From Sorex araneus (lineage: Eukaryota; Chordata; Mammalia; Eulipotyphla; Soricidae): a stretch of 64,000 bases of DNA. The DNA lies in assembly GCF_027595985.1 (NCBI RefSeq), contig NC_073306.1, positions 193,519,000-193,582,999 on the forward strand, in the 5' to 3' direction. The stretch's first letter is position 1; the number at the start of each line of letters is the position of its first letter. The notes under the pieces are model-generated. The model did no database searches and was not told the DNA's origin. It saw only the letters and a list, made by a program, of their open reading frames with translations. This document shows positions 55,941 to 64,000 of the stretch, piece by piece. Both the position numbers and the translations under genes were made by a program.

Positions 55941-56291
55941 CTGATAACCTATGAATAAAATGAATGCACAATGAAATAGAATCTGGTGATTTCTGTATCT
56001 GTTCGCAATACCATTAAAATATGAAATCTCATCATAGTATCCCTTAAATATCATTATATTTATATTTAATTTATATTTTATACTTATAATTAGATTCTGT
56101 AATGATGAGCTAAATTATTTTTTCTGTTTGTATTTTTTAGCATCTGTCATGCATATTTTTATTTATACTGATACCTAAAATAAGTGAGCAATACCATGAT
56201 GATTTAACATTCATGCATGAAATTTGTTAATTGTATACTTTAAATTTAATAGTACTTAGTAGTTGTCCACCATTAAATTATTTTACTTCAC

Positions 56292-56423
56292 CTTTTGTGG
56301 AATCTGGGTGAGGGCTGCTGTAATCACATTGGCTCTCTCTTCGGGCATGTCCCTGACCATTGACCTGAGAGTAAACACCACAATACCATTTTCTCCATTG
56401 CTCTGGACAAACTCTTCCATTTC
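56292..56423 (-). pseudogene. Gene C exon 3 (open frame, altered motif)
   Basis: 132 bp encoding [20 protein letters not shown] then [20 protein letters not shown] and IPQK. The conserved Gly of the (F)SLGS motif is Arg. Splice sites are intact. Confidence 0.9.
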
Positions 56424-56477
56424 CTGGAAGGAAAGAATTTACTCCACCACAAAAAAGCATTAGACATCAACCTCTAT

Positions 56478-56985
56478 GAAAAAGACTGGAGGTTGCACAA
56501 TAATGTAAGAATAGAGCTTCCATATGAGCCAAAACTCTACTCCTCTTCACACAAAAATATTGATTTGTAAATATTTACGCACCTCTATTGCAGCACTAAG
56601 TACAATAGTCAGGATATTAAAACAACCTGGATGTCCAATACAGATAATTGGATAAAGAGGCTGTGTTATATGCATAGACAGCAGAATACTATGCTGCTAC
56701 AAGTAAAGTTGAAATGTTCCAGTTCCATGAAACTTGGATGGAACTGGAGAGAGTATCATGTTAAGTGACGGTATTAGACCACAAATTCTGGATGACCTCA
56801 CATCTCTGGGATGTAGAGAAATAAAGCATGGGAACAGCCGGTAATGAATGATGACAAACCCTTGGTTTTGGATTATAAAACAGAGGATTCCTAATAGAAG
56901 AGGGGGGAGGGGAAAGGGGAAAGTGCTAGAAAAGATATTGGGTCGTTGGTGAGGGTCCTGGGCACTTTGGCAGTGGTGAGGTGTG
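56478..56985 (+). mobile_element. Ancient L1 ORF2 end and 3' UTR
   Basis: 'gaatagagcttccatatgag', 'aacaacctggatgtccaata' and 'gaactggagagagtatcatg' match the end of old L1 ORF2. Confidence 0.75.
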
Positions 56986-56991
56986 TAATTG

Positions 56992-57545
56992 TGTCACTGT
57001 CCCTGTCATCCCGTTGATCATCGATTTTCTCTAGTGGGCGCCAGAGACCCATCATTGTTATTGTATTTGGCATATCAAATACATCACGGAGAGCTTGCCA
57101 GGCTTTGCCGTAGGGGCAGAAAGCTCTCTGTACCTTGCCAGGTTCTCCGAGAGGGAGAAATAGGCTATAAGAGGTGCTTCTGGAAGTTTTGTTTTAGAGT
57201 CTGTGGATCTTGGTTGTTGATAGGACTACATGGCATGGGGGCAGTTTGTCGGTGTGGCTGCCAAGCTTCTGGAAAATGGGGATCTGGGTGGAGGAGGCCC
57301 AATCCTGATCTGAGCAGGTTTGGAGATCTCAGCATCAGGTCCTGCACACCTGGGTTTCCCTGCCAGATATTCATGCGTGAGGCTTGTCCGAATGTGTGAA
57401 GAGTGGCCTTGAGTATGGTTGTGGCTGGGTTCCGGCGGTCTTGGGCTGCCAGGGCTCTGCTTGGGGGTGGGAGGGAAACTCAACCCGACATCCTCTGTGG
57501 GGCCCCAGTGAAGACAGCCAGCCACAGGGACAAGAGACTCTGCCA
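56992..57545 (-). repeat. Long RTE-tailed retroposon, minus strand
   Basis: Begins (plus reading) with the tail complement 'gtcactgtccctgtcatccc' and 'cgattttctctagtgggcgcc', then the core 'gagcttgccaggctttgcc', then a GC-rich 5' body to about 57545 like those at 49100 and 55110. Confidence 0.7.
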
Positions 57546-57594
57546 ATAATTGTATATATACACATAAATGCTAATTCTACTTTCAACAATCACT

Positions 57595-57850
57595 ATATCA
57601 CTGGCATCCTGTTGTTCATCGATTTACTTGAGTGGGCTCCAGTAATGTCTCCATTTGTCCCAGCTCTGAGATTTTAGTAGCCTCTCCTTACTTGTCTTTT
57701 CCAAAGATTGGAAGCTCTTTCAGGGTCAAGGGAATGAGACCAGTTAATGTTACTGTTTTTGGCATATCAAATACGCCACAGGAAACTTGCCAAGCTCTGC
57801 CATGTGGGCAGGATACTCTCAGTAGCTTGCCAGGCTCTCTAAGAGGAATA
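57595..57850 (-). repeat. Long RTE-tailed retroposon, 3' part
   Basis: Tail complement 'atcgatttacttgagtgggc', long-form block 'gaagctctttcagggtcaag' and core 'aaacttgccaagctctgcc'; ends in an AT repeat (57846-57892). Confidence 0.78.
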
Positions 57851-57892
57851 TATAATATATATATGTACATATATACATATATATATTTCCTT

Positions 57893-58397
57893 CTATGATT
57901 TTATGGAAAATGAGTAGGGAGTGTCTTATGATGATTTGAGGGGCTCAAGTCATATTATAAAGTAAGTGAAGAAAAAACCAAGAAAGCTTGGAGAACTCAA
58001 AAACAAAGCAGAATTTTCCAATTAGTGGAGTAAAGAATGAAAAAAGTCATATGGAATGCAATAAGAGGAAAAGAAAAAAGGGCAGAAAGTGACTGAAATA
58101 ATGAATGAATAGAATGAATGTGACACTAAGTTGGGAAAAGAAAACGATTCCATTTTCAGATGGTTCAGAGACATCCAAATAAGAGGAATCCAAATAGATG
58201 CATATTTTGAGATTAATATTGTCAAAAATTAAGTATAAGAGAAGATTATAAAACAAAAATTGCTGTTATGTATCTATAGCTATACCTATATATCTATACA
58301 CAAGACAACATAAAACATTTTTTTCATGAGAAACTTTATAGAATTGTATGAAATATCCAAATAAAAAAGGAAAAAAATTATAAACTGTATTCTACCG
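57893..58397. other. AT-rich intron sequence
   Basis: No gene or repeat family is recognised in this part of gene C intron 2. Confidence 0.5.
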
Positions 58398-58582
58398 AGA
58401 CAGGGAGCCAGAGAGATTATACGGTGTTTAAGGTGCTTGCTTTGTATTTGATCCCTGATTTGATCCCTGGCACCACATATGGTCCCCTGAACCCCACCAG
58501 GAGTGTTCTCCCCTAAGCACAGAGCCAGGATTAAGACCTGAGCACGGTCAGGTGTGGTCTCAAAAACCCAAAACAAAAGAAA
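58398..58582 (+). repeat. SOR-type SINE
   Basis: 'gagccagagagattatacgg', 'ggcaccacatatggtcccct' and an A-rich tail. Confidence 0.82.
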
Positions 58583-58834
58583 CATAGTGTGAACATTCTA
58601 CTCTGGGAAGTTGACCTTGAAAAAGGAGGTAACAAAATGACATTAAAACTGAAAAGTAAAGGCAAATGACAAAGGTAAGAGAAAGAAAACGTAAGCTATG
58701 AAAACACACAAATGAAACTAATACTTGCAACTTTTTCAGGGGGGAATCATCTCTCAAAAGATGCTGAGGAGGGTGAAAGTGGGGGGTGCCATTCCCAGGA
58801 ACACTTAGTCAGCTGGCTTCCTTGTTAAATGGAG

Positions 58835-58962
58835 GTACTGCCAGGAAGGACCTCAGGGGCTACACCTGGCTGCCCTGGGGGTGGGGCATGCAGTGGTGTG
58901 GATCAAACCTGTCCTTAGCCTGCAGGCATCCTTGACCCCTGCGTTATCTGCCTGGCCCAATT
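58835..58962 (-). repeat. Decayed SINE
   Basis: 'ggggctacacctggctgccc' and 'gcgttatctgcctggccc' fit a reversed SINE. Confidence 0.55.
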
Positions 58963-59102
58963 TTAGCCTTTAAAAAACCCAACAACACCCCCAAAATTAA
59001 ATGAACCATTCTTTGGATAGACTTAACAAAGATAAGGAGTAAAAACAAAGTCTTAGAAATATGCAAAGCAAACACTTAGAAATGGAAGGCAACGAATCCT
59101 GT

Positions 59103-59295
59103 GAGACCAGGAATGAAGGGATATAGTACAGCTGCTAGAACGCTTGCCTTGCACACAGCAGACCTGGGTTCAATCTCCGGCATATACTCCCTAAGCTTTG
59201 CCCTGGTGATTCCTGAGGGCAGAGCTAGGAATAAACCCAGAGTAAACAACACCGGGTGCATGCTCTCCCCGCCCCCCCCCCCCCCCCGCCATAAA
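59103..59295 (+). repeat. SOR-type SINE with poly(C)
   Basis: Head 'atgaagggatatagtacagc', box B 'gggttcaatctcc', body 'gtgattcctgagggcagagc'; a C run of about 18 bases lies at 59270-59288. Confidence 0.82.
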
Positions 59296-59364
59296 AGAAG
59301 AAACATAGACACGTAAGACACTACTCAAAAATTCATTAATGTATTTGACAGCAAAAAAGGAAAA

Positions 59365-59990
59365 AAAATCTCTGCTGCATTCGGTGGTGCTCAGGACTTA
59401 ATCCTGGCATTGTGCTCAGGGATCACTCCTAGTGGGACCAAGGGAACTACATGAAGAGGAGGGCAGGTTAAGGGTTAAATTTGCCTTTGTAATTGCTTGG
59501 CTGCTTTGAAAGATGTTTTCATGACCTGCCGCTGGGCAGGAAACTGTCACCAAATGGGCCAACAAACTGCCCTAGGAACTGTAAGCAAACATTTGCAGGG
59601 AAACAGTTAACAGTCAACAAATGTTGAGATAAGCAAATTAAGTGGCCTAGTGTGATCCCCTTTGATCCATAGGTGTGATTTCCTTTGATCTAATAGGTGT
59701 AATTTCCTTTGGTGATTCCCTTTGATGCAATATGTGTGATTTTCCCTTTTCTCCCCCAAAAGGGTATAAAAACAGCTCGCTTTTTGAGTTGGGGCCTTCA
59801 GCTATGCTATTCAGGCACAGTTGAAGGTCCCGATATAGCTATATTGGCTTGAATAAGCCCCATGCCTTTGCAGAAAGAGTTGTCTTGGTTTTGTTCTTTT
59901 GTTTCTCCGAGCCTCCCCCGGGCAGAGATCTGCCACCCCTAACATACATGAGGTGCTGGGGATAAACCCCCTATCAGGAATATACACAAC
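59365..59990 (-). repeat. SINE split by a solo LTR
   Basis: 59380-59451 has 'ggtgctcaggacttaatcct' and 'ctcagggatcactcct', and the SINE resumes at 59949 with 'tgaggtgctggggataaacc'. The LTR insertion separates the halves. Confidence 0.75.
59452..59944 (+). mobile_element. Solo LTR (family 2) with 4-bp TSD
   Basis: 493 bp starting TGAAGAGG and ending CCCTAACA, between taca copies (59448-59451 and 59945-59948). A TATA box (ggtataaaaac, about 59762) and AATAAG (about 59851) are present in plus orientation. A 4-bp TSD fits a class I (gammaretrovirus-like) ERV. No internal genes are present. Confidence 0.82.
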
Positions 59991-60312
59991 AAGTGCCTTC
60001 TCAAATGCTTCTAAATTACAGCAAGGAGCTAATGTTTCTACTCAGTTTTACAAAGCTAGAATTGCTTTGCCACTAAAGCTAGATGAGGGGACAAACAAAA
60101 AGTGCTGCATACATGCTAATATTTGAAGATGCAAATATCTTTAATATTTTAAAACTGAATTTAACAATACTTTTAAAGTATTATATATTACTACGTAGTA
60201 TTTATTCATGGGAAACAAGATTAGTATGACATTTACAAAGCAATAAATACATTTATAGAATGAAAAGCACTTGATATGATTCAATATTCATGTATATTTA
60301 AAACTCTCAGTA

Positions 60313-60512
60313 AGGAGTTAGAGAGATAGTCCAGGGGTTCAGGCACTTGCCTTTCACATGGCCAATGCTGGCTGGATCCCCGGCACCACAGAGGGTCCCC
60401 CAGGCACTGCCAGGAGTGATCCCTGAGCTAATAACCAGGAATAAGCCCCCCTGTGCACTGCTGGATGTGGCCCCCAATCTGAAAAACAAAACAAAACCAA
60501 AAACAAAATAAA
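60313..60512 (+). repeat. SOR-type SINE
   Basis: 'ggagttagagagatagtccag', 'ccggcaccacagagggtccc' and a tail of AAACA repeats. Confidence 0.82.
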
Positions 60513-60879
60513 ATGAATATAGAATGGGCATACTTAACCATAATGATTGTGCCTACACACCTACAGCTAAGGGTCAGAGAGATTAAATATGTGGAAAAGC
60601 ACTTTGCACCTTGCCATCCTGGTTCTAACAGAGGTAATAAAATAAGAACAAGTCCCTAGCTAACATTTCTACAATGATGAAAACCTGAAGACTTTTCCTC
60701 TAACATCAAAAACAAGACAAGTATGCCCACTTTCTCCACTGTTTTGTTACTGAGAATCAAATATTGGTGTTCCACATGCAAAGCATATGCTCTCACACTT
60801 TGAGCCATCCCTTTGCTCACACATTCCTTTTGTAGATGCCACATTTAATGGTGTTGGCATCCCAGGACCTCTCCCAGTG

Positions 60880-61050
60880 ATGCTGACCCAGTAGCATATA
60901 CGTTACAGTCTAGGGCTTGGATCTAACTGTGCTTAGGGATCTCAGAGTCACCAGCGGTTCTCAGTGAGACCATACAGCATCGGGGATTCGACTCCAGGCC
61001 TCCTGCATGTCAGACATGCACTCCATGTCTTTGAAATTTTACACCAGCTC
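60880..61050 (-). repeat. Decayed SINE
   Basis: 'gtgcttagggatctcagagtc' and 'cggggattcgactccaggcc' fit a reversed SOR copy. Confidence 0.6.
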
Positions 61051-61325
61051 TCACTATTCCTTATTTTACAAAGTATTTAATTAAAAAGAAGCAATGGTAT
61101 CAGATTTGAAAATAAGATAATATCGAATATGAAAACATGGTATTACGAGTGGAAATCTCTAAGTGATCCATTAAAAATGATTACAAACAACACTAAATGT
61201 TGAAGCTGCACACCACAACATAAATATACGAAAACCTATTGTGTTTGTATGCACAAAAAAAGTAAATCAGTGAAATATTTTCCTGAAGAAAAGAAAATAC
61301 TATAATTACTAAATAAAAATTAAAA

Positions 61326-61700
61326 TAACTGGGACAGAGTGAGAGTACTGGGCACTTGTTTTGCACGCAGTCAACTTGAGTTCAATCCTTTTCACTCAGG
61401 TGGTTCGACAAGTCCGCAGGAGAGATCCCTGAGTGCAGAACCAGGATTAAGAACTGAGCACTGAGGGGAACTGGAGCGATAGCACAGCAGGTAGGGCCTT
61501 TGCCTTGCATGTGGCAGACTTGGGTTCGAGTCTCAGCATCCCATATGGTCCACTGAGCACCACCTGGAATGATTCCTGAGTGCATGAGCCAGGAGTAACC
61601 CCTGAGCATCGCCGGGTGTGACCCAAAAAAGAAAGAAAAAGAACTGAGCACTGATAGGTGTGACTCCACAATGATAACAAACAAGCAAACAAAAACCCAG
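61326..61700 (+). repeat. Older SINE interrupted by a younger SINE
   Basis: Head 'actgggacagagtgagagtac', body 'gatccctgagtgcagaacc' to 61464; it resumes at 61655 with 'taggtgtgactcc'. Confidence 0.78.
61450..61654 (+). repeat. Young SOR-type SINE with 15-bp TSD
   Basis: SINE 61465-61639 between perfect agaactgagcactga copies (61450-61464 and 61640-61654). Near-consensus head 'ctggagcgatagcacagcag' and body. Confidence 0.95.
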
Positions 61701-62053
61701 AAAGCAAAAAAAAAAAAACAAACAAAACTATGCCAAATTGAAAAAAAAATCAGTGAATGAAGTATGCAGTGAAAAATATGACTATTGAAAGAAAATGGAG
61801 AAGATACCAGAAAATACTTTCTGAGATTTGGTATAAGTTTGGTATATGACAGAAAACACCTGATTTAATGATGTGAAATCCTAAACTCACAAATGAAGTG
61901 CTTTCAGTGTTACAGTGGTAGCAAAAAAGCCCTGGATTTGGCTACATATAATGTTGGTGTACACATGATGCTTTTTGAGGAATAGTTCTCTGTTTAATGA
62001 TTACTCTTGATAACACTGAGCAACTACAACAGAGCAAACAGGACCAGGCTTAC

Positions 62054-62202
62054 CTTAGGCAGGGGCCTGGCAGGTTTGCAGTGCAGTCCTCCAACAAACT
62101 CAAAATATGGTAAGATTGGGTGAGGAAACTGAAAATCCCAGTATGTTCTAATGAGCCAGAAATCAGCTTTCCCCATTAGTTGAGATAACTTAGAAGGTCT
62201 TC
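62054..62202 (-). pseudogene. Gene C exon 2 (intact frame)
   Basis: 149 bp encoding (G)[39 protein letters not shown] and [10 protein letters not shown], splice sites intact. Closer to gene B than to gene A. Confidence 0.93.
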
Positions 62203-62287
62203 CTGAAAGATAACAAAACAACACGAAGTAAGTCATAAATGTATAGGTAATGAAAATAAAGAATGTGAATATCCTAGGAAATTTTCT

Positions 62288-62485
62288 GACATTTGATTCC
62301 TCCTCCTCTCTTGGAGAGCCCAGCAAGCTACCAAGTTTCTTGCCAGCACGACAGAGCCTGGCAAGCTACCTCTGGCATATTAGATATGCCAAAAACAGTA
62401 ACAAGTCTCACAATGGAGACATTACTGGTGCCCACCTGAGCAAATCGATGAACAATGGGATCACAGTGCTACACTGCTACAGATC
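62288..62485 (+). repeat. 5'-truncated SINE with RTE-type tail
   Basis: Core 'agcctggcaagctacctctg', 'gatatgccaaaaacagtaac', then a tail whose frame reads [20 protein letters not shown], without stops, as in the RTE C-terminus. Confidence 0.88.
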
Positions 62486-62758
62486 TTTATGCAGTGGGGT
62501 CAAAGGTGCAATATCACTTGCTGTTCAATGACGCAAATGATCTAGATATATTTAAGTTTTAATTTCATACCATTTACCATGAAATATATAAATATATACT
62601 GTGATGCAACTATAATCCATGCATAGAATTTACATTATCCAAGCATGTGTTTCACACTTTTTTATATAAGATAAAATAGGAAAAAAATTAAATAAAATTA
62701 ATAAATCTCCTTTTAAAACTGTTTGTGAATCAGGACCAGAGTTATAGCATAGGCACTT

Positions 62759-63015
62759 ATCATAATCATCCTTAGGTAAAGACACTGGGTAGGCCTCAAA
62801 TTTAATAATGGATGCTCTTTGGGATCTGCAAGAATGGAAACTGAGGGTGTCAGAACAACAACTTCATGACCTCTCTTGACAAGCGCATCGAGGATTGTCT
62901 TTATGTTGATCCAATGGCTGTATTCTGTGGGCCACAACAACACCTTTCCACAACTCCCACAACTGAAGTAACAACCCAGCTCTAGCAGAAGAATTGAAAT
63001 CCACTTCATAGGCAT
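62759..63015 (-). pseudogene. Gene C exon 1, truncated and frameshifted
   Basis: Start [20 protein letters not shown] at 63015; TEYSHW (catalytic His) is kept. A 1-bp loss after the SILADP codons changes the frame. At about 62758 the exon runs directly into an intron 1 SINE because the DNA matching 41453-42627 of gene B is gone, taking catalytic Asp152 and the splice donor with it. Confidence 0.93.
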
Positions 63016-63099
63016 TATGCAGAAAGTGAGACCTTTTTGCAGACTGCTATTTCCAGTCTCAGTGCTTATATTTTTCTCCAAGAGATAAGTCTATAAAAA

Positions 63100-63112
63100 G
63101 TTAATGCATAAC
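63100..63112 (-). promoter_or_regulatory. HNF1-like site upstream of gene C
   Basis: gttaatgcataac, 85-97 bp upstream of the start codon, equivalent to 42962-42974. A retroposon is inserted immediately beyond it. Confidence 0.5.
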
Positions 63113-63116
63113 TTAT

Positions 63117-63662
63117 CTCCTCATTGGCACCCTCCAGAACTCATGACTGCTTCTCCTGGAAGGGAGCATAAAATGAAGTCCCAATAACCATGCCACTGGA
63201 CTCCATACCACGGGTGCTCCAGAGGGGGGCAGGTGAGAGCTCTTTCCTCCCCAAGGGACGCAGCCCCGGTAGCTGACCACCACTATCCCACCACCATTGG
63301 TCTCCAGGCCGCTTTCCACGCTCTCAGGCAGAGCTGCATGCATGAGTGGACATATTCCTGGACTGCACAGCCACACATCAGCATACAAGGAAATGAATAT
63401 ATATGCCTGTTGGGGAGCCCAGTAAGCTAACGAGTGTATCCCGCCTGCATGGAAGAGCCTTGCAAGCTCCCCATGGCATATTCAATATGCCAAATACAGT
63501 AAAAATAACAGGTCTCATTCCCCTGACCCTGAAAAGAGCCTCCAATCATTGGGAAAGACGAGTAAGGAGAGGCTGCTAAAATCTCAGGGTGAATCGAGAT
63601 GTCACTGGCACCCAGTCAAGTAAATTGATGAACAACAGGATGACGGTGATACAGTTGAAATC
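63117..63662 (+). repeat. Long RTE-tailed retroposon in the promoter of gene C
   Basis: About 540 bp: a 5' body ('caccctccagaactcatgac'), the core ('atggcatattcaatatgcc'), the long-form block ('ctgctaaaatctcaggg') and the tail ('caagtaaattgatgaacaac', 'gatgacggtgatacag'). Gene B is uninterrupted here. The most complete copy in the window. Confidence 0.8.
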
Positions 63663-64000
63663 AATATACTTATGTCAAAATCAAATATATAATGTTATCA
63701 ATCAGTTCAACTGAGTATATAACTCAAAGTCTAGGTCACCTGGATACATTTATGAGCAAATGTATTCAGTATCCCTTTGAAGATTATGAAGACTTTCATC
63801 AAGAAATGACCTAGTGAGCAAATTACCAATATTACATGATATTTTTATAAGATTGTTAATGGTAGTGGTAATAAGATGCCACTGTACACTGTTTCATGAC
63901 ACATTAATTCAAGCAAAAGTTATTGTCTAGTTTAATAAGAGTTTCTTAGAAGTGATGCCTTGAGTACTTATTTTGCTTTGTTGGGGGGCTGCATGATTAG
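63663..64000. other. Duplicated 5' flank of gene C
   Basis: Matches the 5' flanks of gene B (43000-43190) and gene A (18030-18240, then 18536-18610). No gene is seen. Confidence 0.7.

Larger units (their letters stand above)
43793..63015 (-). pseudogene. Gene C: UGT2B pseudogene
   Basis: Six recognisable UGT2B exon pieces in order: 62759-63015 (exon 1, truncated), 62054-62202, 56292-56423, 54355-54440, 52610-52829 and 43793-44072. Exons 2, 3, 5 and 6 keep open frames and splice sites. Exon 1 has lost its 3' two-thirds and donor through a deletion of about 1.2 kb relative to gene B, and has a 1-bp deletion after codon 65. Exon 4 has a frameshift, a TAA stop and net minus 2 bp. In exon 3 the conserved FSLGS block reads FTLRS. 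A functional UGT cannot be made from this locus as it stands. Confidence 0.92.

Overview
Mammalian genomic DNA, most likely from a shrew (Soricidae; Sorex-like, probably the common shrew). The evidence is many tRNA-derived SINEs with a SOR-type body, several young L1 subfamilies, two copies of an RTE-clade LINE and split genes with GT-AG introns. The species call is an inference from repeat content. No bacterial or viral genes were seen.

The host genes form part of a UDP-glucuronosyltransferase 2B (UGT2B) tandem cluster, all on the minus strand. Gene A (6313-17883) has intact exons 1-5; its exon 6 is not in the window. Gene B (23724-42890) is complete: six exons of 724, 149, 132, 88, 220 and 283 bp encode 531 aa with every frame joining correctly. 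Gene C (43793-63015) is a pseudogene: a deletion removes the 3' half and splice donor of exon 1, exon 1 also carries a 1-bp deletion, and exon 4 has a frameshift and stop, while exons 2, 3, 5 and 6 remain open. The 3' end of C lies only 0.9 kb upstream of the start codon of B, and a tandem-duplication junction is visible near 43390. An HNF1-like element sits 70-100 bp upstream of each start codon. Intact products would be ER-membrane enzymes that conjugate glucuronic acid from UDP-glucuronate to small lipophilic substrates.

Introns and spacers are packed with retroelements. 1-6312: mostly unrecognised DNA plus a young 5'-truncated L1 with a 16-bp target-site duplication (TSD). 7-16 kb: introns of A with SINEs, a rearranged minus-strand L1 and a 1.09-kb LTR. 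18-23.5 kb: spacer between A and B with L1 pieces, an RTE LINE and an LTR fragment. 24-42 kb: introns of B with a second RTE copy and a large L1 that hosts both a younger L1 and a second copy of the same LTR. 44-62 kb: introns of C with a UBE2C processed pseudogene, L1s with 5' inversions, nested SINEs and a 493-bp solo LTR with a 4-bp TSD. Comparing A, B and C gives filled and empty sites that order many insertions after the gene duplications.

The most interesting system is the RTE LINE and its likely non-autonomous partners. The 3' tail of an abundant tRNA-headed SINE, and of a longer (about 540 bp) retroposon, matches the last codons of the RTE open reading frame followed by the same short tandem-repeat tail. 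This suggests that both families were mobilised by an RTE whose relatives are best known from nematodes.
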